A stretch of 64,000 nucleotides of DNA from Salinicoccus halodurans (GCF_900114445.1 NZ_FOTB01000002.1:1-64000), one strand, 5' to 3'. Positions 25,359 through 35,267 are shown, counted from the first letter of the stretch. Program-made: numbers and translations. The notes: generated by a model not told the origin, from the sequence alone.

Positions 25359-26474
25359 TTATACCTCTATCGTGATGCTCTCAAGATCTTTCGGGAACGA
25401 GGTCAACACATCCGTCGTATCGCCGATATAGAGCATATCTTCAATACGGACGCCGCCGAAGCCCGCTTTATAGACACCGGGTTCTATTGTTATGACATGC
25501 CCTTTCTCAAGCTTATCTGTATTCTGGGCATCTAGTGAAGGCTGCTCATGCAAACCGATCCCGAGTCCATGTCCAATGCGGTGTGTGAAATACTCGCCAT
25601 AACCGTCGTCCATGATTTCAGCACGTGCCACTTCATCCAGAGTATTCATCTGCTCCCCGATACGGGATTGTTTTATTCCCGCTTCATTCGCTTTCAGCAC
25701 TGCTTTGTAGATCGCTTCCTGTTCCTCTGTCGGTTCCCCGATGATAAAAGTACGCGTCATATCAGAGACATAGCGGTCTTTTGTGACAACCCCGAAATCG
25801 ATGAGCAGAAAATCCCCCGGTTCTACTGCAGTATCTCCGGATTCACCATGTGGCAGCGCAGAGTTTTCTCCTGCGAGCACAAGCGGTCCGAACGATACGT
25901 CGACAGCCCCATATTCCTTCACTTTCTGCAGCAGGAAGTCGGCAATCTCTTTTTCAGTCTTGCCGGATACTGGTCCGTTGACCAGGTCAGCGAGTGCTTT
26001 TTCGGTAATATCAACCGCTTCCTGAAGCTTCTCTTTGTCATTCTCATCTTTCCTGCCGCGCAGTACATTGATCGCTTTATCCACTGAATCGATCTGGTCT
26101 GCTGTATAGTTGCCGAGGAGGCGCTGGTACCGGTCATATGTCATATGCCCGCCTTCAATGCCGATATCCTCTGATTGGAACTGATCCAGATGCTCGAACA
26201 ATCTGTCAAACGGATCTTCCCCGTCGTTATGTGGCAGCTGATTTGTCACGGTGGCATTCTCATTCACGATTTCCTGATCCAGCGCCGGATACATCAGCGC
26301 AGTATCTTTCGTTTTCACATCAATGAGCAGGGCGAGCAATCTTTCATGCGGCTCTATGAAACAGCCCGTAAAGTAGAACACATTTATCGGATCGGTAATT
26401 ACAACCGCGTCCACATCGAGCGCCTCTGTCAGTTTTTCCACTCTTTTTTCATATTTTTCAGTGATGGTAACCAT
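25359..26474 (-). CDS. Xaa-Pro aminopeptidase / M24 family metallopeptidase
   Basis: This protein of about 371 residues has a creatinase-like N-terminal domain (DAVVITDPINVFYFTG) and a pita-bread catalytic domain. The dinuclear-metal ligands are visible: Asp in LLIDFGVV and SDMTRTF, His in THRIGHGLGIGLHEQP, Glu in VITIEPGVY and the last Glu in GGVRIEDM. It would remove N-terminal residues before proline, in the cytoplasm. The frame is open upstream to a TTG at 26498; no start has a clear ribosome site, and ATG 26474 is chosen from family length. Confidence 0.9.
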   Translation of the reverse strand: MVTITEKYEKRVEKLTEALDVDAVVITDPINVFYFTGCFIEPHERLLALLIDVKTKDTALMYPALDQEIVNENATVTNQLPHNDGEDPFDRLFEHLDQFQSEDIGIEGGHMTYDRYQRLLGNYTADQIDSVDKAINVLRGRKDENDKEKLQEAVDITEKALADLVNGPVSGKTEKEIADFLLQKVKEYGAVDVSFGPLVLAGENSALPHGESGDTAVEPGDFLLIDFGVVTKDRYVSDMTRTFIIGEPTEEQEAIYKAVLKANEAGIKQSRIGEQMNTLDEVARAEIMDDGYGEYFTHRIGHGLGIGLHEQPSLDAQNTDKLEKGHVITIEPGVYKAGFGGVRIEDMLYIGDTTDVLTSFPKDLESITIEV

Positions 26475-26575
26475 CCCTTTCAATGCTCTTTGTCCCAATA
26501 TATCATAAATTCCATCGTTATTAATTTGTGGGGACTTGTGCTAATATGTCACTAATGAAACATGGAGGCCTGTGC

Positions 26576-27181
26576 ATGTCAAAACTAGTCGCTTACCTTA
26601 AAGATATTCACAGAAATTTAAATACCGGACTTGAGATTCCGCCATTCATAACGATTTCACTGCTGATCCTTTATACCCTTATCTCAGGTATTTTCGGCCA
26701 CCTGATCGGCATGGATCTGTTTTCAACTGCATACCAGCCTTTTGAACTGCTGTTTGACAGCTTTGCCTTCCGGATCATCATCCTCATCCTGTATATCATC
26801 TTAAACATCGCTTTTCTATACTTGATGATCCTCTGGTTCCGGAAAGAACGGGTAAGGATCCCTGTACTGCTGTCCTATTACGCTATCGTCACCACAGTCG
26901 TATTTTGCATCAGCCTGATGCTTTTTACAGTGGTACTCGGACTCTATTATTTCTTTGGAGTATCCAGCCACGCTATCTTCATAGTGTTCGGGGCTACGCT
27001 TGTCATCATCTTTACAATCCTCAATCTATACCCGGGATATCTTTTCTTTCTGGCCATCCGCCACCGTCCAATTGATATTTTCTGGCCGTTCGTGCTGTAT
27101 ATCACCGGCATCCATCTGATTTCCTTCCTATTGTTCAGACTCTGGGGCGCTGTGGATATCTTAAGTATGTGGACACCTTAG
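26576..27181 (+). CDS. Five-helix membrane protein of unknown function
   Basis: The 201-residue protein has five strongly hydrophobic segments after a polar N-terminus (MSKLVAYLKDIHRNLNTGLE). The arrangement recalls Yip1/DUF1189-like proteins, but I see no decisive motif. The ATG at 26576 has GGAGG eight bases upstream; an in-frame ATG 16 codons earlier lacks one. It is divergent from the peptidase and convergent with the acetyltransferase gene, with only 37 bases and no clear terminator between them. Confidence 0.6.
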   Translation: MSKLVAYLKDIHRNLNTGLEIPPFITISLLILYTLISGIFGHLIGMDLFSTAYQPFELLFDSFAFRIIILILYIILNIAFLYLMILWFRKERVRIPVLLSYYAIVTTVVFCISLMLFTVVLGLYYFFGVSSHAIFIVFGATLVIIFTILNLYPGYLFFLAIRHRPIDIFWPFVLYITGIHLISFLLFRLWGAVDILSMWTP

Positions 27182-27218
27182 ACCAGATAGATGCTGGAGC
27201 AGTCGCTCCGGCTCTCTT

Positions 27219-27767
27219 TCATGCATCCACCCTTTTAACGGGTCTGCAGGGATTACCCGCCGCAACCATACCGGCCGGAATATCCTTGACGACCACTGAA
27301 CCGGATCCGATTACTGCGTTCGCTCCGATGGTGACTCCTGGATTGACTGTTACGTCCGCTCCCAGCCAGACATTATTACCGATATTGATGGGTCTGGCGT
27401 ATTCTTTTCCCGCTCTGCGTTCTTCAGGGTCGAGTGGATGATTCACAGTAATCAGAGACACGCCGGGACCCAGAAATACATCGTCACCAATGGTAATCGG
27501 TCCCACGTCCAAAAAGACACAGTTATAATTGGCATAGAAGTTGCGTCCCACTCTGATATTGATGCCGTAGTCACAGTAGAAAGGCTTTCTGATGCTTATG
27601 CCTTCCGCTCTGTATCCCATCAGCATCTCCAGTATCTGCGCTTCATTCTTTTGTCCAGGCCTGTTATATTCATCCATCAGCTTCTCAGCATTCTCTCTCA
27701 AATGCTTTAGTGTAAGATCCTCCGGATCGTAATATTCCCCGTTCAGCATCTTTTCTTTTTCAGACAC
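27219..27767 (-). CDS. maa: Maltose/galactoside O-acetyltransferase family
   Basis: The 182-residue protein starts with the Mac N-terminal domain (KMLNGEYYDPEDLTLKHLR, ENAEKLMDEYNR) and continues into a left-handed beta helix of hexapeptide repeats. The catalytic His is in LITVNHPLDPEERR. The end NVWLGADVTVNPGVTIGANAV and DIPAGMVAAGNPCR is typical for acetyl-CoA-dependent sugar acetyltransferases. It probably acetylates a sugar. It stands alone between the membrane protein and the S9 peptidase. Confidence 0.92.
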   Translation of the reverse strand: MSEKEKMLNGEYYDPEDLTLKHLRENAEKLMDEYNRPGQKNEAQILEMLMGYRAEGISIRKPFYCDYGINIRVGRNFYANYNCVFLDVGPITIGDDVFLGPGVSLITVNHPLDPEERRAGKEYARPINIGNNVWLGADVTVNPGVTIGANAVIGSGSVVVKDIPAGMVAAGNPCRPVKRVDA

Positions 27768-27816
27768 ATCAACACCTCATATCCATTCATTTATTTCCCG
27801 GGAAATCCCGCCGGGG

Positions 27817-29775
27817 TCAGTCAAGATGGCGGGCGAACCATCCTGCCAGATGGTTCAGTCTTTCCACTCTAAGATTCGGTTTCCCTGTCCTTGATAAATT
27901 GTGATCGGCGTCCGGGAAGCGCACAAACTGTGTTTCTTTTTTCTGATACTTCAATGCGATATAAAGCTGTTCCGCCTGCTCAATCGGACATCTGAAGTCC
28001 CGTTCGCTGTGGAGGATGAGGAGCGGCGTATGGATGTCATCCACATATTTGATCGGTGAGTGGTGCCACATTGTTTCAATATCGTTGAAGTCCGCTTTGA
28101 TCTGCCAGTCACTGAAATAGTAGCCGATATCGGACACCCCGCGGAAACTCACCCAGTTGCAGATGCTGCGCTGGGTCACTGCCGCTTTGAAGCGGTCTGT
28201 ATGACCGACGATCCAGTTGGTCATGAAGCCGCCGTACGATCCGCCCGTTACACCCAGGTTGTCACGGTCGATCCAATCGTATTTATCCGTAATATAGTCC
28301 ACGCCGGCCATGATGTCCTCATAGTCGATGCCCCCGTAGTTGCCACGCACAGCATCCACAAATGCCTGTGAATAGCTGTGTGATCCCCTCGGGTTTACAA
28401 ACAGCACTGCATAACCGAGTGACGCCAGCACCTGCATCTCATGGAAGAATGTATTACCGTAAAATGCATGCGGCCCGCCGTGGATATTCGTAATCATCGG
28501 ATATTTCCCGCCATCCTCAAAACCTGCCGGTTTCATAAACCAGCCATGAACCTCTGTGCCGTCCCGGCTTTCGAATCGAACGTCTTCGGGATCGACGAGC
28601 AGTGTCTTTTCAACATATTCTTTATTGATATCAGTCAGTGCTTCCAGAGTGCCCGAATCAAAATCGAATTTATACAGTTCGCCCGGTGAGTCATGCGCAG
28701 AAATTGCCAGTACCGCATAGTCTTCTGTCGCATCCATGCCAAAAACATGATGCCTGCCCGAAAGCAGTGATGTCACTTCCCCTTTTGTATTTCCGCCGTA
28801 AAGGTTCACACTGCCATTTTCAGAAAGGACAAACACGAATCTTTCATTGGAAATCCATTTTACCGGGGTCGTTTCCACCGACTGCTGCGTATCGGCAGCC
28901 ATGTAGTCACCGACGGGCTTATCAAGTTTTCCAGTCAGATTCTCCAGTGTCCCCGATGCTGTATCGTATAGCATTATAACGCCATGCGTTGCATTCTCGA
29001 ACTCCCGTCCCATAACGGTTATGAGCAGTTTGGTACCGTCGGGCGATACTGCCGCATCCATCACACCGCCTTCTCCAAACTTAATTTCTTCCGCCTCATT
29101 TTCTCCATGCCTGATATACAATTTCTGACTGAAATTAAAATCCGGTTCATCGCTGTGATCTGTAGTATAGACGATTGTATCGTCGCCGATGGTCTCCATC
29201 AGCGAGAAATTCTCTTCACCGGACAGCAGTGTTTCTACTGCTCTGGATTTTATATCGATCGTCTTAACCGACTGGTATTTTTCCTTGAGCAATCCGAGAC
29301 TGTCCGCCTTATATTTCATCCGGTCTATGACTACTGGTTCCGGTCTTTCATCTTTTCCATCCTTCTCCTCATCCTCCTTTTCGGCTTTCCCTTTTTCGAT
29401 TGAGACATGAAAATAGACAGATTGTCCGTCTTTTGAGAATTCAGCACTGTTCACATCATCTTCTTCTTCAGTCAGCTGTTCGCGCTCCCCGCCGTCAGAT
29501 CTCAGCATGAACACCTGTTTCCTGTCTTCTGTTTTGGCAAGGAATAAAGTCCGTTTTCCGTCCGGTGAATGCCTCACATTGGAAATGCGCTCATGCTGAT
29601 ATGTAAGCTGCTGCGCTTCCCCGTCCTGACAGCGGCACAGGTTCGTCCGATAATCATTCTTCTCTTCATCTATGGAAGTTTCTAAATACGTTACTGCATC
29701 TGTTCCCGGCACTACCGACGGTGATGATACTGATCTAATCGTGTAGATATCTTCGATTTTCACTTTGTTCTTCAT
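27817..29775 (-). CDS. S9 family acylaminoacyl/prolyl oligopeptidase
   Basis: The protein of about 652 residues has an N-terminal beta-propeller (repeated SPDGTKLLITV-like blades) and a C-terminal alpha/beta hydrolase. The nucleophile Ser is in TGGSYGGFMTNW near residue 510, the Asp in HSERDFRCPIEQ near 593 and the His in DADHNLSR near 625. It should cut short peptides in the cytoplasm; no signal peptide is present. An acidic-lysine insertion (EKEDEEKDGKDERPEP) lies in a propeller loop. Two adjacent ATGs follow GGGGGA; the second has the better spacing. Confidence 0.93.
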   Translation of the reverse strand: MKNKVKIEDIYTIRSVSSPSVVPGTDAVTYLETSIDEEKNDYRTNLCRCQDGEAQQLTYQHERISNVRHSPDGKRTLFLAKTEDRKQVFMLRSDGGEREQLTEEEDDVNSAEFSKDGQSVYFHVSIEKGKAEKEDEEKDGKDERPEPVVIDRMKYKADSLGLLKEKYQSVKTIDIKSRAVETLLSGEENFSLMETIGDDTIVYTTDHSDEPDFNFSQKLYIRHGENEAEEIKFGEGGVMDAAVSPDGTKLLITVMGREFENATHGVIMLYDTASGTLENLTGKLDKPVGDYMAADTQQSVETTPVKWISNERFVFVLSENGSVNLYGGNTKGEVTSLLSGRHHVFGMDATEDYAVLAISAHDSPGELYKFDFDSGTLEALTDINKEYVEKTLLVDPEDVRFESRDGTEVHGWFMKPAGFEDGGKYPMITNIHGGPHAFYGNTFFHEMQVLASLGYAVLFVNPRGSHSYSQAFVDAVRGNYGGIDYEDIMAGVDYITDKYDWIDRDNLGVTGGSYGGFMTNWIVGHTDRFKAAVTQRSICNWVSFRGVSDIGYYFSDWQIKADFNDIETMWHHSPIKYVDDIHTPLLILHSERDFRCPIEQAEQLYIALKYQKKETQFVRFPDADHNLSRTGKPNLRVERLNHLAGWFARHLD

Positions 29776-29793
29776 CATTCATCCCCCTAAATT

Positions 29794-29824
29794 AAGAAAA
29801 GACTGATATCATCAGTCTTTTCTT
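29794..29824 (-). terminator. Terminator of the ABC uptake operon
   Basis: AAGAAAAGACTGA and its perfect complement enclose a five-base loop, followed by T-rich sequence on either strand. It closes the permease/binding-protein operon on the minus strand. Confidence 0.75.
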
Positions 29825-29865
29825 CCATTTTACCATGCAGGCATTCAATTTTCCCAATAATCACA

Positions 29866-30819
29866 CTACGTCCTCCCCGTCAGCACCCGTCTCTGCATTA
29901 AAAATATGAAGAGGGGGACTGCGGAGATCATTACCATGACGCCTGTCGGGATTTGTACAGGGGCGAGGACTGTTCTGCCGACCGTATCGATGAGCAGTAC
30001 ATAGAGTGCCCCGTATAGAGAAGACAGGATCATCAGCGGCCTGAAAAGCAATGGCCTGAAATAGAGGATCATCTGCGGAACGATAATTCCGACCAGCGCA
30101 ATGATACCGCTGAAACTGATGGCGACAAGCGGCGGGATCGATGCGGTGACGAGCAGCAGCAGGCGCAGGTGCCCTGTCTTAATACCGAGACTGAATGCCC
30201 GGACATCCCCGAGGTTGAGCAGGTCGAGCTGTCTGCCGTATTTATAAATAATGAATGCAGCGCCGGCTGTAAGTGCTCCTGTGATGATCACATTATCGTA
30301 TGACGCCCCGGACAGGGAGCCGAACATATACCTTGCGATCGATTCTGTCTGATCGGGCTGGAGGAGCACAAGGATATACAGCACTCCGCTCAGCATCGCC
30401 CCGAGCAGCACACCCGTCACAATCAATGTTTCCGGACGGTACTGCGTGTCCATCCTGCGGGCGGCTGAAAGCACGATGGCAAGCCCCGCCAGGCCGCTCA
30501 GAATACTCAGCACCGGCTGCAGATAGAACGGAAGTGCAAGCACTACCACCAGCGCACTCCCGAGTACCGCCCCGTTTGCCATTCCCAGGGTGAAGCTGTC
30601 CGCCATCGGATTTCTCAGGACAATCTGGAATACCGCCCCGCTCATGGCGAGAGCTGCACCGATGAAGATCGCAAACAGTACACGCGGCACCCTGATGCCC
30701 AAAATGATGCTGGCAAGCTGTTCAGCATCCAGTTCATGCAGAACCGCCGAGCCGGTAAAGACACTTGCCGTCGCCGTCATGAAAATGACAGCTGAAAGGA
30801 TAAGCACGTGTCTAATCAT
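29866..30819 (-). CDS. FecCD/BtuC-family ABC transporter permease
   Basis: This 317-residue protein has about nine to ten membrane segments with FecCD landmarks: LGIRVPRVLFAIFIGAALAMSGAVFQIVLRNPMADSFTLG near the N-terminus and FSGIIALVGIIVPQMILYF later. It would transport an iron-siderophore, haem or cobalamin. Its start overlaps the end of the binding-protein gene by eight bases. No ATPase gene follows; the operon ends at a terminator after this gene. The ATPase must come from elsewhere, such as a shared FecE/FhuC protein. Confidence 0.9.
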   Translation of the reverse strand: MIRHVLILSAVIFMTATASVFTGSAVLHELDAEQLASIILGIRVPRVLFAIFIGAALAMSGAVFQIVLRNPMADSFTLGMANGAVLGSALVVVLALPFYLQPVLSILSGLAGLAIVLSAARRMDTQYRPETLIVTGVLLGAMLSGVLYILVLLQPDQTESIARYMFGSLSGASYDNVIITGALTAGAAFIIYKYGRQLDLLNLGDVRAFSLGIKTGHLRLLLLVTASIPPLVAISFSGIIALVGIIVPQMILYFRPLLFRPLMILSSLYGALYVLLIDTVGRTVLAPVQIPTGVMVMISAVPLFIFLMQRRVLTGRT

Positions 30820-31666
30820 AGACGCACTGGCCCACTTTTTCCAGGCCTTCAGCGATCCTCGGTCCCGGGCGGGTAATCAGGTCGGGATCGATATTACACT
30901 GGTTTTCCGGATCACTGATATCCAGACCGTCAAAACCGGGTGTACTACTGATGGACTGCTGCAACGCCTTGTCTTCAAGCCCCATCATGGAAACCACCAC
31001 ATCCGGATCTCTTTCCACGACCTCTTCCGCACTTACACCCGGATAGCCTTCCATATCGCCAAATGCATTTCCGACATTGACCCAGGAGAGAGCATCTTCG
31101 ATGAATGTCCCTTCTCCGGCCGTATATATTTCAGGCTGGTCTGAAATATGTATGAATGCATCCCGGGTATCCTCGTCACTGTACCGGCCCCTGAGATCCC
31201 CCATCTCTTCTGCGATGCCGCTGATCACTTCCTCAGCTTCTTTATGCACTTCGAAAAAAGCACCGATCTGTCTTATCGAATCATAGATGCCTTCTATATC
31301 CGCTGCCTCATCCACGACCAATACATCCGCACCTGTCGTTTCCGCCACACGGTCCAGCATGGCCCCATGCATTGACCGGGTTGATGCGTGAGCAACGATA
31401 TGCGACGGATCGAGTTCAATCAGCTGCTCCTCATCCAGTTCGAAAGTATTCAGTTCCACCAGACTTTCGTCTTCAGCGACAGACTCGGGGTAATCATCTT
31501 CAGTCGTGACGGCCACAAGCTGTTCTGAGAGCCCAAGTTCTGCAATGATTTCAGTATTGCTCGGCATAAGCGAGACGATGCGCGGCTCCCCCTCTCCTTC
31601 CGGTGTACCGCAGGCAGCCATCATAAGCACTATTGTGAATATCAGCATCCCCTTTATCCTTTTCAT
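30812..31666 (-). CDS. ABC substrate-binding lipoprotein, BtuF/FecB family
   Basis: The protein of about 284 residues starts with a lipoprotein signal: basic MKRIKG, a hydrophobic core and the lipobox MMAAC. Two periplasmic-binding lobes follow, opening with RIVSLMPSNTEIIAELGL, a classic BtuF-like phrase, and joined by a long helix. The ATG at 31666 has GGGAG eight bases upstream and is preferred to the GTG three codons earlier. Ligands of this family are cobalamin, haem or ferric siderophores; the sequence does not decide among them. The permease gene overlaps its end. The protein ends in CNIDPDLITRPGPRIAEGLEKV, also family-typical. Confidence 0.9.
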   Translation of the reverse strand: MKRIKGMLIFTIVLMMAACGTPEGEGEPRIVSLMPSNTEIIAELGLSEQLVAVTTEDDYPESVAEDESLVELNTFELDEEQLIELDPSHIVAHASTRSMHGAMLDRVAETTGADVLVVDEAADIEGIYDSIRQIGAFFEVHKEAEEVISGIAEEMGDLRGRYSDEDTRDAFIHISDQPEIYTAGEGTFIEDALSWVNVGNAFGDMEGYPGVSAEEVVERDPDVVVSMMGLEDKALQQSISSTPGFDGLDISDPENQCNIDPDLITRPGPRIAEGLEKVGQCVYD

Positions 31667-31684
31667 CCATTCCACTCCCTTTTT

Positions 31685-31714
31685 TTAAAAATAAACCCCC
31701 GCACGAAGCGGGGG
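31685..31714 (-). terminator. argS terminator
   Basis: CCCCCGC and GCGGGGG pair around a five-base loop, followed on the minus strand by a T-rich run; it lies seven bases after the argS stop codon. Confidence 0.88.
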
Positions 31715-31721
31715 ATGGACG

Positions 31722-33368
31722 CTACATTCTTTCCGGTGCGGAAACACCGATCAGACCGAGCGCATTTTCCAGAGTCTGTCTCACCGCTTCAATCATCGCC
31801 AGATAGGCGAGTGTCTTTTCTTTGTCGTCAGTGAGCACTTTATCTGCATTATAAAATTTATGGAAAAGCCCCGCAAGATCCTGAATGTAGTTCGGTATGC
31901 GGTGTGTTGCACGGCTGTCGGCAGCACCTTTCACCATGTTCGGGAAATCCCCGAGCTTTTTAAGGAGTTCCAGCGCCTGTTCATTCACAATGACATCCAG
32001 ATTGACGTTCCCATCCACATCATATCCATTCTCTTTTGCCTGACGCAGTATTGAACAGATACGCGCATGTGCATACTGCGCATAATAGACAGGATTGTCA
32101 CTGGATTCCGATTTGGCCAGTTCCAGGTCAAAATCGAAGTGTGTATCCGGGCTCCTCATCGCCAGGAAGTAGCGGCTCGCATCCACACCGATCATTTCAA
32201 TGATGTCGCGCAGAGTGATCGCCTTGCCTGTACGCTTCGACATCTTCACTTCTTCACCGTTTTCAATCAGACGCACCATCTGCATAATCTGAATTTCAAG
32301 GCGTTCAGGATTTTCACCCAGTGCCCCGAGTGAACCTTTCAGACGCTTGATGTAACCATGGTGGTCCGCTCCGAACAGGTTGATGAGTTTATCGAATCCA
32401 CGCTCCACTTTATCATAATGGTATGCAATATCCGGCATGAGGTACGTATAGGTGCCGTCACTCTTACGGAGCACACGGTCTTTATCATCACCGAAATCGG
32501 TTGTTCTGAGCCACAGTGCCCCATCTTCTTCAAATGTATAGCCGTTGTCAGTCATCTTTTTCAAGGCTGCATCCACTTCACCCTTTTCATAAAGGGAGGT
32601 CTCGCTGAACCAGCTGTCAAAATGGACGTTGAAGTCGGAAAGGTCCTGACGGAGCTTCTTCATCTCATAGTCCACGCCGAGCTGGCGGAATTTCGCCACA
32701 CGCTCCTCGTGCGGTTTATCGGCAAACCCGGGAGATTCTTTGGCAAGTTTTTCACCGATCACTTTAATATCCTTGCCGTTATACCCATCTTCCGGCATAT
32801 TAAGTTCATTTCCGAGTGCCTCGAGATAACGGGCTTCTATGGACAGAGCGAGGTTGTGGATCTGATTGCCGGCATCGTTGATATAATATTCACGTTCAAC
32901 ATCATAGCCGGCGAAATCCATTACATTCGCAAGCGTATCCCCGACACTGGCATTACGTGCGTGTCCGATGTGCAGATCCCCCGTCGGATTCGCACTCACG
33001 AACTCGATCAGTATCTTTTCTGCACTTTCACGTTCCGTTCTGCCGAAACGTTCTTTTTCTTCCAGCACTTTAGAGATGACACCCGTGAGTGAGGACTCTT
33101 CCATCTTGAAATTGATGAATCCCGGACCTGCAATATCCACCGATTTCACCTGCGCTTGGTCATAATCCAGGTTATCGATGACTGCCTGGGCAATCTCTCT
33201 TGGATTGCGCTTCGCCTGTTTCGTCAAAACCATGGCGATATTGGTGGAAAAGTCGCCGTTCGTCCTGTCCTTTGGCACCTCCACTTTTACCGGCGGCACT
33301 TCTTCGACAAGGCCGGTGTTTTTAACCGCTGCTTCAATTGATGTTTTCAAATTTTGTTTCAAATCCAT
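31722..33368 (-). CDS. argS: Arginyl-tRNA synthetase
   Basis: This 548-residue class I synthetase charges tRNA-Arg. The N-terminal Add-1 domain is followed by the HIGH signature in [18 protein letters not shown] near residue 125, the catalytic Rossmann fold, a KMSKR motif ([13 protein letters not shown]) and the C-terminal DALR anticodon-binding domain ending in [11 protein letters not shown]. The length fits the Bacillus/Staphylococcus form. It lies three bases after the ywiB-like gene, the same pairing as in Bacillus, and ends at a strong terminator. No T-box leader is seen. Confidence 0.98.
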   Translation of the reverse strand: MDLKQNLKTSIEAAVKNTGLVEEVPPVKVEVPKDRTNGDFSTNIAMVLTKQAKRNPREIAQAVIDNLDYDQAQVKSVDIAGPGFINFKMEESSLTGVISKVLEEKERFGRTERESAEKILIEFVSANPTGDLHIGHARNASVGDTLANVMDFAGYDVEREYYINDAGNQIHNLALSIEARYLEALGNELNMPEDGYNGKDIKVIGEKLAKESPGFADKPHEERVAKFRQLGVDYEMKKLRQDLSDFNVHFDSWFSETSLYEKGEVDAALKKMTDNGYTFEEDGALWLRTTDFGDDKDRVLRKSDGTYTYLMPDIAYHYDKVERGFDKLINLFGADHHGYIKRLKGSLGALGENPERLEIQIMQMVRLIENGEEVKMSKRTGKAITLRDIIEMIGVDASRYFLAMRSPDTHFDFDLELAKSESSDNPVYYAQYAHARICSILRQAKENGYDVDGNVNLDVIVNEQALELLKKLGDFPNMVKGAADSRATHRIPNYIQDLAGLFHKFYNADKVLTDDKEKTLAYLAMIEAVRQTLENALGLIGVSAPERM

Positions 33369-33371
33369 CGC

Positions 33372-33770
33372 CTATCCCACTCTCTCTAATTTATAATGAT
33401 AATTTCCAATGACTGCATCGTCTTCGATCAGTTCGTATTCAATCTCAACCGATGACCCGTTCAGGTCCAGCCTGGTCGTATGAATACGGAAGAGATGCTT
33501 CCCTGCCGGAGATTCATAAAAAGTATCCGTCGTCCTGCCCTCTTCAAAATAAAAATTCATGTTGATCACACCGCGCCGCTGAATCTTGACGAATCCGTCA
33601 CCTGCGCGGAGTACGACATCGATATCATGTTCATCGAGCTTCTCAGTATACCTGTAATACCTGTCTTTCCGCTCGATTACTTCGACATCCAGATCCTGTT
33701 TGAAATGTTTCGTTTCCCCGTTCATTTTCACATTTTGCCGGAGTTTAAATTGTGAATGCTGTTTATCCAT
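33372..33770 (-). CDS. DUF1934 family beta-barrel protein (YwiB)
   Basis: The 132-residue protein is a predicted lipocalin/calycin-like small beta barrel with many alternating strands (HDIDVVLRAGDGFVKIQRRG, MNFYFEEGRTTDTFYESPAG). It matches the YwiB family found directly before argS in many Bacillales. Function is not known in the family. Co-transcribed with argS, three bases apart. Confidence 0.8.
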   Translation of the reverse strand: MDKQHSQFKLRQNVKMNGETKHFKQDLDVEVIERKDRYYRYTEKLDEHDIDVVLRAGDGFVKIQRRGVINMNFYFEEGRTTDTFYESPAGKHLFRIHTTRLDLNGSSVEIEYELIEDDAVIGNYHYKLERVG

Positions 33771-33835
33771 ATAATCACCTTCAAGTAAGCTAAATTATAA
33801 CATATAGGACACGCCCGGACACCCACTTTCCGACA

Positions 33836-35194
33836 TCATATCTGGAGCATGGCAGTGGCTATCGTGAAGTAGATCAAAAGCCCGATGACATCGTTCAATG
33901 TCGTGATGAACGGTCCGCTGGCGACAGCAGGATCTATATTCAGCTTGCTGATCATGACCGGCACGATGCTGCCGACGACCGTGGATACACTGAGTGTCAG
34001 CAGCAGTGCACTGCCGACAATCAGACCGATCCTCATATCCTGGTAGAAAACTGAGATCAGCAGTGCGATGGTGACGCCGCTCACGATTCCCATCAGTATG
34101 CCTGTCCCGAGCTCCCGTTTCATCGTATGCCAGATGCCATTCTTTTCATATGCGCCGGTCGAAATTGTCCTTACCATCACTGCGAGTGACTGCGTGCCCG
34201 TGTTCCCTGCGGCATCCATTACCAACGGGATGAAGAAAGAAAGCAGTACCACCGCTTCAAGCGTCTCTTCGAATGCACCGATGACATTGGCGGTAATCAG
34301 CCCCAGGAACATGAGGATGAGAATCCAGGGTGCACGTTTCTTTGCCGCTGTGAGCGGTGAAACACTTACATCCGTCGTCCCTCTGGAAGCAGACAACTCT
34401 CCGACATCTTCAGTCATTTCGAATTCGATGACATCAATGATATCATCGATGGTGATACTGCCGACCAATTCCCTGTCCACACTAACGACCGGAATATCAA
34501 CAACATCATAGTCCTGCATGATCCGGGCGACATGTTCCTGATCCATATCCGGCATTACCGTTCTGATTCCAGTATCACATATGCTGCTGAGAAGATTTTC
34601 ATCTTCTGCCATAAGCAGATCACGCAGAGAGACGAGGCCTATAAATTTCTGATATTCGTCGGCAATATATATATAATGTACCGCTTCGTAAGTTGTTGTA
34701 TCACTCTTGAGCTTTTCAATCATTGCACTCGCTGTATCATCCGGAAACCCGCTGATAAACTCCTTGCGCATGATACTGCCGGCGCTGCCCTTCTTATAAG
34801 TCAGCAGTTCATGGATGTGGGCCGCTTTTTCCGCACTCAGCCCGTCCAGCAGTTCTTTTTGTACAGACGCTTTGAGCGGCTCCATGAAATGCCGCACATT
34901 ATCAGTCGACATCCGCTCCAGCATCCGGATACCGTAAGCCTTATCCATTTCATCAAACAGCTCCAGCTGCTCATCCCTGTCGAACCATTTGAATATCATG
35001 GCAAATTCTTCAGGAGACAGGATGCCGGTCATCTCCGTTCGGGCTTTCGTTCCAAGACGCCTGATAATATTGAACTGATCATTTTTATGAAGTTTGAGGA
35101 AACCGCTGCGGAATTCTTCTTTCTTCTCTGCGTCAAGTAGATTTCTGAAGGTATCCACCGTTTCCTGACTCACTTTTGGTTTCACATTAATCAT
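33836..35194 (-). CDS. mgtE: Magnesium transporter MgtE
   Basis: The 452-residue protein consists of an N-terminal helical superhelix domain, a CBS pair and five membrane segments. In the CBS region YIADEYQKFIGLVSLRDLLMAED and ISVDRELVGSITIDDIIDVIE are clear. The pore helix contains SFFIPLVMDAAGNTGTQSLAVMVR, with the conserved Gly-Asn-x-Gly-Thr/Gln that selects Mg2+. Family knowledge says the cytoplasmic domains sense Mg2+ and gate the channel. The ATG at 35194 follows GGAGGAGG; the open frame upstream lies in the leader. The leader holds a good promoter and a terminator-like hairpin, so expression may be attenuated. Confidence 0.96.
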   Translation of the reverse strand: MINVKPKVSQETVDTFRNLLDAEKKEEFRSGFLKLHKNDQFNIIRRLGTKARTEMTGILSPEEFAMIFKWFDRDEQLELFDEMDKAYGIRMLERMSTDNVRHFMEPLKASVQKELLDGLSAEKAAHIHELLTYKKGSAGSIMRKEFISGFPDDTASAMIEKLKSDTTTYEAVHYIYIADEYQKFIGLVSLRDLLMAEDENLLSSICDTGIRTVMPDMDQEHVARIMQDYDVVDIPVVSVDRELVGSITIDDIIDVIEFEMTEDVGELSASRGTTDVSVSPLTAAKKRAPWILILMFLGLITANVIGAFEETLEAVVLLSFFIPLVMDAAGNTGTQSLAVMVRTISTGAYEKNGIWHTMKRELGTGILMGIVSGVTIALLISVFYQDMRIGLIVGSALLLTLSVSTVVGSIVPVMISKLNIDPAVASGPFITTLNDVIGLLIYFTIATAMLQI

Positions 35195-35267
35195 GATAGA
35201 CCTCCTCCACAGCCAAAATGATGCTATAGGTCCCATACCCTGATTTCATGTGTTCATTTCATCTAAT

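Noticed and set aside
32358-33092. 244-codon plus-strand frame opposite argS
   Set aside because: Antisense to argS, which has all class I synthetase motifs; no independent coding evidence.
31722-33835. T-box leader upstream of argS
   Set aside because: The gene lies three bases after ywiB, and the 65-base gap before ywiB is too short for a T-box and lacks its conserved box.
34532-35140. 202-codon plus-strand open frame opposite mgtE
   Set aside because: Fully antisense to the mgtE N-terminal domain, without a ribosome site or recognisable domain.
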